From contig NC_039482.1 in the NCBI RefSeq assembly GCF_003590095.1, positions 10,681,657 to 10,745,656 on the forward strand: a stretch of DNA of 64,000 nt, read 5' to 3'. Source of the stretch: Trichoplusia ni (Eukaryota > Arthropoda > Insecta > Lepidoptera > Noctuidae). Each line of letters opens with the position of its first letter. The stretch's first letter is position 1. Below the pieces are notes generated by a model. It made no database searches. It was given only the letters and a program-made list of their open reading frames with translations, and was not told where the DNA came from. A program made the position numbers and the translations under genes. Of this stretch, positions 37,951 to 51,118 are shown in pieces.

Positions 37951-38499
37951 TTTAAAACAAAAGTAATATAAATAATTCATTCAAAATAAATAATTCTTCA
38001 GGTAATTTATACTTGAAGGTGCTTTCCCCACAAACCATCAGGTACATCTTACCACCAGTCACCGCGGTATCAAGCACAATAGTCAACACAATACATACAA
38101 AATCTCCATCTGAACTGTTTAACCTACTTACAAGAAAAGCATAAAGCTAGTTACAGCTCCGTGATGACAAAAACTGTTAGAAACCCACTCATCCTCCCCG
38201 GAGAGAAACTTGCACGAATCACCTCTTTTACAATCCGATATATTGTACCCATTGCAAATAACTATCGGTGGCCAACACGCGAATTTGAACCCTGTGTGCA
38301 ATGCATAAGGTCGGTTAACTTATTTTTGAATAAAGTCTAAAAGCAGTAGAGTTTAAAATTAGTTACAATAAGTTTTGGTGCTTGCCCCTTTCAGTATTTT
38401 GCAGGTAATACTCGGTTGGGGTAAGTTACAAGCAGAAAGAATACCGTTTTCAAAGTATTTCATAGCTCATAAGTGAAGTGGTACCTACTGATGATCTTG

Positions 38500-38590
38500 A
38501 TAGGTTTGCGGGACACATGTCGCCCACAATTGTGGAAGGAGGAGGCCTTTGCTCAGCCCAGTGAACCAGGTTTTAAAGCTATACATAAAT
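38500..38590 (+). mobile_element. Probable LINE 3' end fragment
   Basis: TGGAAGGAGGAGGCCTTTGC followed by TCAGCCCAGTGA resembles the 'GGAGGCCTTTGCCCAGCAGTGG' ending common in lepidopteran LINEs. There is no clear tail, and it is a short remnant. Confidence 0.45.
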
Positions 38591-40540
38591 AAGTATTAGT
38601 AGTTGAAGTTTTGAAGTATGTAATCATAATTAAGTACTGTTCAATATATGAGATAATTTAAACAATTGTTGGTGAGCCAAATAAATAAAATGAAATAAAA
38701 AATAAACTTTAAACTTATATCATTTTGATTAAACTCAACTATTATTCCATCCATCATACGTTGAACTTGAAACAGTCATTCATGTATCCTAAAAACTCTT
38801 ATATCCTACAACCCTCCATACTTTAAGATAATCAAAATATTTACGTATACCATCGAATACCTGTGCACCCATTTCTACCGCTTCAGCCTATACCCTGGAC
38901 CATCGATAAGAGATTGAGTTTACGTTACGTTAGTGTTCCTGCAAACTTTGATGTGCGCATACCACCGGCTCTACAGGCCTACTCGGGGCATTTTATTGTT
39001 GCTCGCAGTACTTACGTCTCCTCCACGGCCCGTGCTAGTTGGCTGATTATGCAAGGATAGGAACGACGCCTTATTAACCTCGTTTCACTACTGAAGGTGG
39101 CACTAACAAGAAGGAACGTTTTACTATATCGCATCTTCCTAACTAATTTATTATTGCTAAAGTTTGCTTTTCGGACAAACCTGCTTAGTATTACCTGAGA
39201 TAAAAATTTCCTATGTTGAAATGTCGAGAGTGATTTTGACTGCATAACTGGCATGGTAAAGGTCTCCACGCCAGTGACCGCTGTGGACGACGTGCTCCGG
39301 TTCGGTCATGCATGTGATTTGAATGTATGGAAAGCCTCTGTAATACAAGGATTCAATTTAATTCCGGGCATCGGCTATTAATTTAAGAAAAATAACTGAC
39401 TTGTTAATTAATTTCCATTTCCAATTCATAAGAATAAATGATGGTTGAACCCAGGGTGGAAACAAGTAACATTGCGAATATGTAAGAGTAATAATAAATT
39501 AGCATTCTTATTATACTTTTTGTCACATAAAAAACACCTTGGCACAAGGGCATTTAGACCTTGAGTCACGGGGAGTCATCCAAGTCCCATGAACATAATA
39601 CTCAGATTGTATAGTAATCATTTTGTAAAGGGCATTCAAAATAATAGAGAATGAAAAAAATAACAAAGCTTAAAGAAAATTGTGGTTTCAGTGACGAGCG
39701 TATTACAGGCGGAGGGTGTAACCGGCACCTTAACCGCCGCACAAAGACACTGTTTTAATTAAACTCAAATAAAAACCTCTGAAGACAGTAGCCGAGGATT
39801 TGAAGGTGGTTCCGTAGGGCACATTTTGCTTATTTTACTAGTACTTAAGGAGTATAAACTTTTGCTATGATCTTTAGTTGAAGGAAGTAAATAAGTAGTA
39901 ATAAAAGTAGTAATGGTGACCCACTTGAGCGACTACAAAACCTTTGCTTCAACAGCACATAGAAAGGATTAAAAAATGTACAGGTTTTCATTATTTTTGC
40001 CATGATAGCAACTATTGATTTTGCGAATCAGATCATAATTTACTCTAACTATGACTTTATAAACATCATTTGCGCAAACTCTATTCTTGAATGGATGTAA
40101 ATTAAGACTCCATAGGCACATTAAGAATAAAACATTTGCCATTCTACAAACTTAAACAACCTACACTCTAATTATAAACAATTAGAGACCCTTTCAGTAA
40201 TTTGGAGAACATTTCAAAGGGTTTTTCTATTAATCTTTCTGTATGCTGAACCCTAAAAGGGTTGGGTATCATTTGGGCGCAACCCCTATAAATCAGAAGG
40301 CTTATTACTCTTAATCTTATACTAATTAATTTTTGTGGGGATGAGAATTATTAAAGAAAGCCTGCGGTCCGTTATTAAGGGATGATGTTATCTGCGCTGT
40401 AGTGAGATTTTGTTTAGCTGAAAATGTTAAATTAAAAAAAAACATGTGTTTCTCACGTAATTAGGAATTTATCTCAATATTTAATTTATTTTTTTATAAA
40501 AGTCGGTCAGATTCCGGTGATATTAAAAAAGTTTTGTAGT
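38591..40540. other. Intergenic AT-rich DNA
   Basis: Overlapping frames at 38863-39060 (plus) and 39012-39269 (minus) have mixed composition but no splice or poly(A) support. I see no repeat match. Confidence 0.45.
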
Positions 40541-40785
40541 TCATCATCATCATCATCATCAGTCCATCTCAATCCACTGCTGGACATAGGTCTCTCCCAT
40601 AGCACGCCACCTCACATCTTCCACTCGAATCCTCTGCCTTACGAATACCAGCGCCCCACCTGGCGACAGGGTGCTCTACACTACGTCACGGTTTACCGAC
40701 GCGCGATCTCCACTCAAGAACCAGTCTGTCCAAACGGCCATCTGTTTTGCGGTATATGTGACCTGCCCACTTCAGATTGCTAATG
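40541..40785 (-). mobile_element. RTE-like LINE 3' end with (GAT)n tail
   Basis: The minus strand reads N-L-K-W-A-G-H-I-Y-R-K-T-D-G-R, then LEWRSRVGK, stop and frameshift, then GETYVQQWIEMD-type codons before a GATGATGATGATGAT tail. The WAGHI.R..D.R and VQQW blocks mark the region after the RT domain of RTE-type LINEs. It is inactivated. The plus-strand 'poly-Ser' frame here is the tail read backwards. A second, more decayed copy is at 7041. Confidence 0.75.
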
Positions 40786-41842
40786 GTTTTTTAGATGTCA
40801 ACGATCAAATAAGTTTCTCTATGAAAAAATAGTCCATTACGAAACACATAAGATAACATTAAACATTTAATGAGCTGTTCTGTCAATTTTGTATGTATCG
40901 ACAACTTTTGTTTTCGAGAATTAATTTATTGTTTTTTTACCTCGTTTTATTGTAATACAAAAAACCGACATACAAATTATATCCGCGGTCTCTTTAACCA
41001 CATACAAAGTTAAATAACGATATGTTAGTGAATGTTTACTCGCGTCATGTCAACGAGATGTTTAAACCCGCAACAGATATCGGTCGGTGGGTAGTTTTCG
41101 TACACAATGACAAAATTAATTAAACCGCTAATTGGTTGATATTGACACGTTGTTTGCGGGTAGACAGCGTTATAGGTGCTAATTGGATTAGATCCGATCT
41201 GTTAATTAGTTCCGCTTTTAAGGTAATGGGTACAGTCAGCTAATAGAGTTCAAGAGCACATTTAAATTTAAGACACAAATGTTCTTTTCGTAAGCGTATT
41301 GTTTTTCACCTACTCATGCGGCTCCTAAACGTTTGGAATAATTGCCATGGAAATTTGGTATTTAAGTACCTGGCACCAAGTTTTCAAGTACTAACGTGTA
41401 GTGTTATGTAGCTCTTTCCCCTTTTAGTGGAGTTTGATGCCGCCACTGTACCACGTGACACCAGTCTAAGGGCGAGCACACCTTTGAAGGATGTCTTTTT
41501 GCTGCACGAAAACAGACTTTCGAGATGACGGCATAAAGCACATAATTGTTTTAAAAAATGACATGCAAATTGTGTGCGCTTGTGAACCATCAACGGTAGT
41601 GTTGGAATGAATTTCGATTGCTGAAATAAATCTCGTTCTCCATATGCACATACGATGAAGTCATCATGATTACTCACGACCTACTGATTTGAGTTAAAAT
41701 TGTTACGGTTATGATGGTCGTATTCATTGATAAGTGATTGCCTTTTGTTTGTCTTTGTTACAAAGATTAAATAAAAAGCTATTGAAGTATGTTTGGGTAG
41801 GAATTTGTGGGCTATGACCCAAGGGACTGTTCTGGTGGGAAG

Positions 41843-41967
41843 ATCATCATCATCATTACTTTCACTGCTGAACAAAGGCTCCACGACGATCGGCCCTAAG
41901 CTGTTCGAATCCAACGTTTTGTGCGTCGTCCTTGTTGCGGGCCTGCCTGGTAAGCGGTCGCCACTCA
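41843..41967 (-). mobile_element. RTE-like LINE 3' end with (GAT)n tail
   Basis: On the minus strand: GGCGACCGCTTACCAGGCAG, then CCCGCAACAAGG, then GGCCGATCGTCGTGGAGCC, then TTTGTTCAGCAGTGAAAG and a GATGATGATGAT tail. The encoded GRPATR...VQQW-like end is the familiar C-terminus of lepidopteran endonuclease/reverse-transcriptase LINEs, here shortened and frameshifted. The family A SINE is inserted directly beside it. Confidence 0.7.
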
Positions 41968-41976
41968 ATGAAGATA

Positions 41977-42339
41977 TCATCATCGGCCTAGCCTTTTCCC
42001 AACCATGTTGGGGTCGGCTACCAGTCCAACCGGTTTCAGCTAAGTACCAGTGATTTACAAGGAGCGACTGGCTATCTGACCTCCTCAACCCAGTTACCTG
42101 GGCTACACGATACTCCTTAGGCAGACTGGTTGTCAGACTTTTCAAGCTTCTGACTACCTGTAACGACTGACAAAGATGTAGGAATAACAGCCGGGACCCA
42201 CAATTTAACGTACTGTTCGAAAAACGAAGGAACTCGTTATGACAAAGATGGTCACCTGTCTACATACCAACCGCATCAAGCGTAGCTTAACCTGTGATCG
42301 TTTCACTTATGCGGTTATAACTTAGCCACGAGCTCCTCC
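41977..42339 (-). mobile_element. Full-length family A SINE with 9-bp target-site duplication
   Basis: ATGAAGATA flanks the element at 41968-41976 and 42340-42348, leaving 363 bases, within two bases of the copy at 60201. On the minus strand it starts GGAGGAGCTCGTGGCTAAG and ends with ...CTAGGCCGATGATGA. Matching ends in two independent insertions define the element's borders. The 154-codon minus frame at 41681-42145 runs across this SINE and the adjoining LINE piece and is not a gene. Confidence 0.85.
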
Positions 42340-42394
42340 ATGAAGATAATGATGAATAAAAAATATACCTACGCGAGTTCGACTCGCGATGCCA

Positions 42395-42465
42395 CCGCGT
42401 CAGCTCATGTGCAAACTACTCAGTTTCGGATCCAACCGGAGCTCTTAATCATGCTGTTACACGTT
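42395..42465 (+). repeat. Family E short interspersed repeat
   Basis: CAGTTTCGGATCCAACCGG followed by AGCTCTTAATCATGCTG matches the repeat at 56215. Confidence 0.5.
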
Positions 42466-45002
42466 AAATAAAAAATACACAATCGTTTTTTTACATACCT
42501 AACAAAATACTACAGTGTATGTGACCGCAGTTTTTTTTTTTAATTTATAATATAGGTATGTCAGGAATGGCCCTTGCTCGTTAATCCCTATTAATACCCG
42601 GTCGGTAAATATAAGCTGCGATGAATTCTTCATAACCATGATATAAAGTAGTAGCGAGTCATTAAAAGCACATTAGGGCGACCGCGAACCACGGAACGTT
42701 TAGAAATGCAAATTTCATAAGTTATGCACTCACCGGTGAGGCGTGCGGTCTTCTGTACTGTGGATATCATTTAGGAACGGTAGAGATGATTTTTTGATAA
42801 TTTAATTTGGGTATCGGTGATCTTTTGTATCGCGGTGGTTTTGCGAATATGCACAAGGTACAAGTTCGATCCCAAAGTGCAGAACCAAACTGATTTTTAT
42901 TGCATAAATATTCTCCCTATAAGAGTAATGCATATTTTTAAAAAGCAATATAAATGACGATCAATTTTCATTTTAAATTAAAGTAATACAAAGTTCCTTA
43001 AATTTGAAACGGAAACTCTATTCAATATCTAGGTGATATTTATAAGAGTTTGAATGCTATTGAATGCTTACCATTATTTTCTTGATGCTCACATTATCCC
43101 AAAACTCTCTGCGTAGGCGACATGTAATTTTGTATGTCATCATAATATGTCACAGTCTGCCGGCACTTCCATATTTCCTTCCGTATTCCTCTCTTTATGT
43201 ATCCGTCCACTGGCCAATCATAGACATTGTTTCGTTCAATCATGTATCACCAAAGCTAGTATGATCATACCAAACTTTACAAACCAAACTTCTTCTAACA
43301 CAAGTAACGCTTTATTCTTTTAAAACAAGTAACTCCTACGCCTTACTGTTTTTAAAAGATTTTGGTATCTTTTCCGACAGCGCATCTGGTCACCCTACCT
43401 GCGTGCCGGCCTCACAGTGGAATGCAGTCATTTTATTTTTCCTATCGATACACATCAGAAAAACGGAAAAACCGCGGAAAGAAATTCAAAGGTTTTTATG
43501 ATGACTGTTTTTACCGCTGTCTATTTTTATTTACCATTGTATAGGTTTTCGGAGTCGTTGAAAAAGTTGTTAGTTAAATTAAATATAGCTACAACTATGT
43601 TTACCTAGTTATAATGATTAAATAAATGATTGAAAAATGACAGGATGACATTGACAAGAGCTTTTCTTTATCTAAGTGCCTTTATCAGTCTCGCCACCGA
43701 TCCACACCGCTGTTCTTCTTAGTCTTCAAGTAGATATCGATCCTATCTCACACTTTACCAATGTATAAAGCTATCCCGCATGACTCCAGCGTACCAAGTC
43801 TTGCTAGCATATGCAAAATAGTTCGAAAACTTTAAATCTTGATAAAGATACCTCTGAACTACATTTAACAAGAATAGAATCCACGATTTCGTGTTAAATC
43901 CTTGCCAACCAAGTAGACAATAGAACATTTCTATAGACTGTTTGAGGCGAGTATCACGGCAATAAGAAAAATATCTAATCCGGTTCTCGTATTAAAATGA
44001 GTTTAATACTTAAAATTGTGAACATTTCATTGATTGCGAGAAGAGACGGTACGAATAACGACGGTATGAACCCAAGAACTAAGACCAAACAAAAAGTTAA
44101 AACGGTTATTCTGCTTTTTTTATTTCAGTGACATTCAAAACCTATGTTTCGATAAAAGTTTTTACTTCTTAATGCCTATTATAATAATTTTTTTAGCTTA
44201 GATGTAATAAATGTTTCGAAACTTTTTAAATAAACACAAACATATACTTAATCTCGATCACATTTGCTTCTAGTTTGAATACTTGTGAAATTGGCCCTTA
44301 GAACTATTATAATATAATTGTGTTCTAACTGGCCTCGTAAATTAGGCACCCTGTTAAATCCAAGGGCTTTGCCGGCTTTCACAAAAGCTATAGTTTGAAC
44401 TTGGAGTAGTTTTTGTACCTCAAGTTTATGAAACCGAGATTAAATGAGATTTTGTTAGTGATTACGTAAATAGGGTTCAAATGAGAGAAAACATAAAGTT
44501 ATCGAATACTTTTTAAAGTGCAGTGGAGCTTAATTGCTACTGTAGAGAAAAATCCAGGAAGAACTTACTTCTACCTAATTTCAATTTAAGAAATAATTAT
44601 TAGAGTTCTCATTGTTACATTTCTGAAAGACCAAAAGGTGTTTGTCGTGAGATGCTGTAGTAAGCTATTGGAAACACGAAAACTTTCTAAATATGTTTTA
44701 AGTCTTGAGTACTTTTTGGTACGGAATTATTATACAAATAAACTAAACGAAGTAAAAAGTCGAAAATCTATTACGGTTTATTCTTAGGCACACAAAATTT
44801 AAAGAAAAAAAACAATGAAAAATTTATGAATTTTCGTGTACACGGAGACCCTGTACGGAGTTTAAGTTAAATAAGATTTCTAAGAAGGAAAATCATTGTA
44901 CTCTTTGTTTCGAAATATCGAGGGAAAATAAAAATAATAATTGTTTTATTTGACCTTTTTCTAGAATTATAATTTACGTGATTTTCATGAAGGTCGTTCA
45001 AT
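42466..45002. other. Intergenic AT-rich DNA
   Basis: A B-box-like AGTTCGATCCC at 42870 suggests one more eroded SINE head. No other structure is recognised. The frames at 43064-43608 have no splice support. Confidence 0.45.
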
Positions 45003-45060
45003 CACACTAATATTATAAATGTGAAAGCTTTTGCGTGTGTGTATGTCTGTTGCCTCATCA
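45003..45060 (-). repeat. Family C repeat, terminal fragment
   Basis: CACTAATATTATAAATGTGAAAG is the reverse complement of the end shared with the copies at 1096, 26259 and 27285. Confidence 0.6.
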
Positions 45061-47127
45061 CGTATTGTACCTACGGTACTTCAATATAGAGATCATTTTA
45101 AAAGTTAAACATTGTCATCAAAGCCAATCAAAATCAAAGGTTTAAACATTAAACAATATAATGTTAATTTCTGTTAATAATACTCAAAGAGTCATGTCAA
45201 AAAACACAAATCTCAATTTTCGTTTGTGTACAAGTCATGCCCGACTTCACGGACATAGGTAAGCTTATTAAATTACATATGCGGCCACGCAAATGTGGCC
45301 ATACGGCTTAACAAAGACCCTTTGATCCGGGCGACATTATTAGCCACACTTAACCTGCGGGCAGGGCTGACACTCACATTTATATAATTTGAAATTATAT
45401 CATCAGTTTTCATTTAATTATGTACGTCTGTTTAGGCACTTTTAAATTATATAGGACACTACTAACTGTAGTTGACGAAAATTACAAAAAAATGATATTT
45501 ATCCGGCAATAAACTCTATAAGTGACATTAATATTCATGTATGCAAAAAAAACCTTATATGGAAAACTAAAAGTAACAAACAACAAAAAAACAGCTTCCG
45601 TTTTTACCGTTCGGGTTTGAAACCAAAACAAATTAACATGCAATGATGGTACAGAAAACTTTAAATTACTTATATGAAACCTTTCACTAGGAATTACATT
45701 TATAAAGCAATTATCACCAAAAAAATAAAAAAGGTTTATCAAAAATCTCATCGCGGCAGCCCTAGCCGCTTATGAGTTATGTGCGCAGCCACGCGTACAC
45801 TTGAGCACAGACGACACAGCTCCCTACAATTAGAGCCACTAATAATGTTATACAACTCTCCGCTTATTATGTTAACCTGCTGTTGTTTAGACTCTATGTT
45901 TGCAGCACCAGGGCTCATGACCTCACGTTGCTGCGGGTTAAGTGAACATTTAATTATATATTTATAATTTTTACCCCCATGCTAAGAAAACTCAGCTGTT
46001 AGTTTGTTTTGCTCCTAAAATAATTTTCTAGTTACTTCGCACAGCTACCGTCATAACAAATTAAGTTATCGGCTTATGAAAAGTCAACTTGCGATACACG
46101 AGAATATTTCGTTGGAATTACTTCCATTCATAACAAAACCAACAAAAGCCTCGTATAAGCCTAAATTTAAAAGACTCAAACAAAAAAAAAGATGAATAAT
46201 GTCTAAAAATTACAAAAAAAAATCAACAATGAAGGCATTTTACGTTAAGTTAAACAAATGTCTAATAATACAAAAAGTCTTTTAAATTAGCCGCCATTGA
46301 AAGCAGAATAAAAGGCTCTTTTATTGCTAAGATGTAATAATGATGGATTCTATGAAAAAGGTTTAACAATTACGTTGGTACCTATCTCAAAGCATTCAGC
46401 GAGGTCACAATCACTGGGGCTCGGGTGGGATTGTGTATACTAGAGTGACGTCAGTTTAGGAAATAAATGGATTCAGCACACTGAGTTCAGTTATTAAAAA
46501 CCAATATAGCTTGGAAAAAACCTAGGCTTGCCGGTTGACAGTAAAACTTGGTCTTTTACAATTATTTACTTGAAATGTATCCCTAAAATAGTCGCTTCTA
46601 TAATTTTGCATCCATCTTTCTTGCTTTAGTAGTGATCATGATTCTTTGAAAACTCTATAAAGTTTGGTCGCTCTACTTGTAAATAAATCTACATTAAGAC
46701 GCCTGCCTAACTCGCAGGGGCCATTAGTCGCCATTAACGTGCACTTTATAATATTCTGCAAGTCATTTACATCCCTAATTAGGGGACAATTATTTTTAAT
46801 CTGCGTAAACGACAGATTAATGAAAAATAATAAATATACAATCTTCTCGGTTAAAATCTCGCTGTCGAACAGAATCGGATAGAGAGAAGTGGTTTAGAAT
46901 ATCAAACAATGGCGAAAAGTCTGTAAAAGTTTTATAACCCTGCCCTAAAGAGGAATCAAATTTCTACATTCGTAGATAGCTTTAGTAAAAAGTGCTTGAT
47001 ATAATGAAGATAACATTTCGTTTCATTAACTCATGTGACGCATTAATTGCCGAATGTAAATTGACTAGTTTGCTAGATTTGAAGTTAAAATAATGTAGAA
47101 AATTACTTAGGAGTCACCAAAAGCGCA
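45061..47127. other. Intergenic AT-rich DNA
   Basis: A small stem (GGCCAC/GTGGCC) lies near 45290 and a TGACGTCA at 46446. Frames of 60-90 codons on both strands are AT-driven and lack coding character. Confidence 0.5.
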
Positions 47128-47205
47128 GTGTCCACGAATGCTTGTACTGACTCGGGGTGTCTTTGTGCATGTGTCTTAAATATTTGTGATACCCTCGAGA
47201 CACGG
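47128..47205 (+). repeat. SINE body fragment
   Basis: CGAATGCTTGTACTGACTCG, then GGGTGTCTTTGTGCATGTG, then a CTCGAGACACGG end. It is the same body as the minus-strand copies at 8085, 30632 and 37023. Confidence 0.6.
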
Positions 47206-48059
47206 TGATTAAATTCATTTATGAATGGAGGAATCGTATTAAAAAAATACAGTAAAATAGAAAGTATGCCACTACGACATCTATTTTAACGTAAGTTTAA
47301 TCGTACTGTAGCTCTAGATGTTGATCACATTTGAATTTAATCTAATCTGATGACATGCTTAAATAAATATAAACAAACCATGTGAAACAATAATATAACA
47401 ATTTTAATATAATAATGCACATCGAAAAACCTTTACTGAGTAATTGTAATATTTATTCAGTTAAATATGTTAATGTGCATTGCACACCTGTATAAACTAC
47501 CACAAAGCTTTAATTAAATAATTTAAATTAAAAATACTATTTACAACAACGCCACAGGCGGAAACTGTTTAAATTTCCCACTTGCTAAATTAAATAAATA
47601 TGATTTTAAGTTTCATTTATTTAACGATCACTAATTGATAAACATTGAACAGTTTTCACATTGTTCTGTAATATTAATTTAATTATACTAGCTGATTGTT
47701 TAAATAGTGATAAACAAACAAAATAACCAATAAACATCGAAAATTATAATATTAACGTGAATTAAATACGAAAATCTTTCACCTCCGATCAACAATGAAA
47801 AGCCGTCATAAGCTCATCTACATGCAACAATGATTATTGTTAATAGACGCAAGTACTTGAACTGTAAAACTATGAAAAATGTAATGTAAATAAGCTTTCA
47901 CTTCATGTAAAAATTCATGAAATTCAGCTGATGACAGTGACAGTGGGTCCTAACTCCAAAATAGCTTGGACAAAGGCTTTCTAAATAACATATATTATTA
48001 ATTAAATTAAGTATTCAGTGTGAAAATTCTCTTTTACCCAAATTAAGGAACTTAAACAC

Positions 48060-48093
48060 AAAATGTACAAAGTGCATTTTCATTGTACATTTT
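48060..48093. repeat. Perfect 11-bp inverted repeat
   Basis: AAAATGTACAA, a 12-base loop, then TTGTACATTTT. The arms are AT-rich, so it is less surprising than the other dyads. Confidence 0.8.
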
Positions 48094-49425
48094 AGTCCTG
48101 TCAGGCAGAGTGCCAAACTGTACAGGTAGAAAGTAATGCCCATTACTTGGATACCATGATTCTTTAAATTCGTTAGACATTTTTATTGTGACTTGAATTT
48201 ACCGAAAAAGCTATAGGACGGCAAAATAAGGAAAAGAAAAGAAAAATTACAAATTAATAAGGCGTCCGTAATCAGCTACGAAATAAAGTTCGCTTATGAA
48301 AATAACAGGACAAAAATAACTATTGTTAGTTTCATCATAAGTTACAAGCCATACTTTTAAAACAATTTTTATACATCATCAGACCCCTATTTCTCAAAAT
48401 TGCAACGTGTTGTCGTAAAAAATGAGGAAAGGTAATAAAAATCTTATAAAATTGAAGAGTAACAAAGGTTCCGGACTCTCGTAAAACATGGCCACCGTCT
48501 TCAATATTTGTACGCATCTTGTTATAGGTGAGCGCATCGTAAAACATTCTATTGCCACTAGTCATTTATATCAGAGATGGTACCTTCATATTATACTGTC
48601 CTATATACGGATACATTTTATTGGTATTAGGAAAAAGTGATGGTTTGACATTCGTAAAGCTAGCTAAGATTTTTTTTTAAAGTTGTAAAAAAAATTACAT
48701 CAAAAGCTAGGTCTTTCACAAGTCGCAAGTTATGCAAGTATTATATAACAGCAACATAAAAAAGCCTAACAAAGGTTCCCAGTCACCACAGTCCACAGCC
48801 ATATTATTCATATTTTACGTAACAATCACTGAAAACAAACTGAAAGAAACACCAAACCTCTCCTTTGTCTCATTAGACACAATTCTGCTTACTAGCGACT
48901 TCAATTTAGGTACCTTTTTCATGTTCATCGCCACACCGACTAATTCCACTGTCATGGCGCAATTTTTCATCAAAAAAACACAAAAGCCTTTTCATAAGAT
49001 CGCTCTAATTTAACTCCAAGAAAATATTTCGTTTGTTTTTTCTATAATAAGTCGTCGTACCTCACTCAATCTTCTTAAACTATTTTTGTAATCCTATAAA
49101 AATATGAGCGGACTAAAATGTTTGGTTAAAGAATAAAAAAATATATTTATTTTAAGAAATTTGGCTGGAGGGCATTTGAAGAGTCTATTTGGTGTCGACA
49201 ACAGCTGACTCGGTAAAAAAGTGAGAAATTTGGCCTCCTGGCTTTTCGGCAATACCTAAATACCACTGAAGAACCTTCTAACCAAAGATAAAAGACATAA
49301 AAACAATGATAGTTATAACACCTGTTCTGATCTCCAGCCAGCTTATCCCAAAATGGCCGTCAACTGTCGGGATGTTGGGTACACCTATACGTGTAGCAGC
49401 CTTGTCAAGCATATGCCGGTAACAG

Positions 49426-49691
49426 CCGGACGAAGGCAGTCCGCACATGTATCCCCGTCCAGGTGGAAGTGGCGAGATGAACAACACATACTCGTCGTGT
49501 ACAACGATGGATTCGAAGGAGGAATATGTCAGTCAGTGGAGCGATAACCATACTATAACAAATTCAGATTTGATATATACTCGTATCAATCATTCAGATA
49601 GTTTACAAATGGGACTTAAAGACAGTGATGCTGATGAGTTAGTAGAGCTATTTCTTTCTCCTCAACAAGAACACTTAATAAGTGGTGAAGG
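49426..49691 (+). CDS. Candidate acidic coding exon, unknown product
   Basis: The frame follows an in-frame TAA at 49420, with AACAG as a possible acceptor at 49425. It reads PDEGSPHMYPRPGGSGEMNN..., then a Ser/Thr/Asp-rich stretch and ...DSDADELVELFLSPQQEH, ending at GAAGG|GTAGGTG, a plausible phase-2 donor (a TAG follows in frame at 49693). From the ATG at 49447 there are 82 codons. The acidic tail with alternating hydrophobics resembles a transactivation-type disordered region; that is inference only. An overlapping frame from the well-placed ATG at 49353 (CAAAATGG) runs 64 codons and could be an upstream frame. No family is recognised and no neighbouring exon was found. Confidence 0.35.
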
Positions 49692-50954
49692 GTAGGTGAA
49701 TCTGGGTGTTGATTATGGCATTTTGACCTTTAATAAGTGCTAGTTAATAGTGTAATTTGAGTAAACGACTTTGAATTTCCTTGTCTTGACTATTTAAAAA
49801 TTTACGTAAACGTTTAACGAACCTTTCTTCTAGCATATGCTTAAGTTTGTAAACTATGACATAACCTTGAAGTGTAGCCCTATACTCCTTAATACCCTGT
49901 TTTTTACAATACTCATAACAAAAAGTTGAGACTTCATGCCGGAAAATTAAAAAAGTTTTTTCGCTTCGCCAGCGCTACGCGATCGTCTAGTTTTTGTTAC
50001 CTTAAAGTAAATTTCTTAATAGTTACGTATTATAAGTACTATTCATTGACTGTATGACAAGCTAGGTCTGTTACCGGTACATACATAAAGAAAAAGAATT
50101 CAAAAGTGTTTTAAGTCACGTTCACAGTCAACTTTAACACAGCTATTTACTTTTCTGATAACATTAACAAGCGGCTCTACAATAATTCACGAAGCAAAAT
50201 TCCTGTGAAATGGCAAGTGCAGTCCAACACAGCTGTAGAATCGTCGGCATGACACATACACAGAAAAGGTCGGGAGGGACTCACAAAGAAATTCCTCGCG
50301 AACTAGCTTTGTAATGGTTAGCATGCCCGGACGTGCACGGTGGACTTATTCCGTTCAGTGGCTTTTTGGACTACAGCATGTGACGTTTTTCTTTTAGCCT
50401 TTCTGACTAGGTGGTCTTTATGCTTGTTGATACTTTTTGATGATCAAACGAATTACAAAATAATAACCCGAATTTTAAGTTTTAAATTGTTGGCAAGAAA
50501 CAATTAACTTTAATATGTTTCGTCATCTATATCAAGTTCCATGATATATCTCAGTTGGTACAAACCGAACATTTTGATTGTCTGTGGTCAACATTACCGG
50601 GAAAGCTTCCGTTTGTACATGGACCGCGTTCGCCTGATAAAGATTTTAAACTCTATCTTTTTGTCGAGTGAGTCCTTTTTTGAGTGTTTTTATCCTTCAT
50701 TTATTTCCTAAACACTGATTTATATTTCTACCTATGCGGTGGTCAGATGTAAAAACTATCACAAGTTGTTTTCCCTCTTCTGGTTGCGTACAAACAATCT
50801 CTACGCCATAATATGGGAGATTCACTTATGGCCCTATTTATTATGACCAATTTAATAACATATAAAAAACGACACACGCTACGTGACACGTACGGGCGAG
50901 GGTTCCGTATGACGTACGAGATATTGTTACACTGGTTTGCTTAAAAATATTTTG

Positions 50955-51118
50955 TACTAGCTAATGCCCGTGGGCCCGTCCGCTAAAAATCGAAAAGAAT
51001 CCCACGGGAACATAAAATCAGGATGAAAACTATCCTTTGTGTTATTCCTGGTGCAACTATCTATGCACCAAGTTTTTTCTTAATCCGTTCTGTGGTTTTT
51101 GCGGGAAAGAGATGCAAG
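50955..51118 (+). repeat. Family C interspersed repeat, 5' part
   Basis: ACTAGCTAATGCCCGTGGGC, then a 'GGATGAAAACTATCC' core and 'CCGTTCTGTGGTTTTTGCGGG', resembling the copy at 26259. The 85-codon frame starting at 51023 is a by-product of the repeat. Confidence 0.6.

Noticed and set aside
40541..40560. Poly-serine start of a plus-strand frame
   Set aside because: It is the LINE's (GAT)n tail read on the opposite strand.
41384..41677. 97-codon minus-strand frame with a second frame overlapping
   Set aside because: No frame shows consistent coding character; possibly an eroded transposon, but nothing identifiable.
41681..42145. 154-codon minus-strand open frame, one of the longest in the window
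   Set aside because: It runs across a LINE 3' end and a SINE inserted beside it; the protein is repeat-derived.
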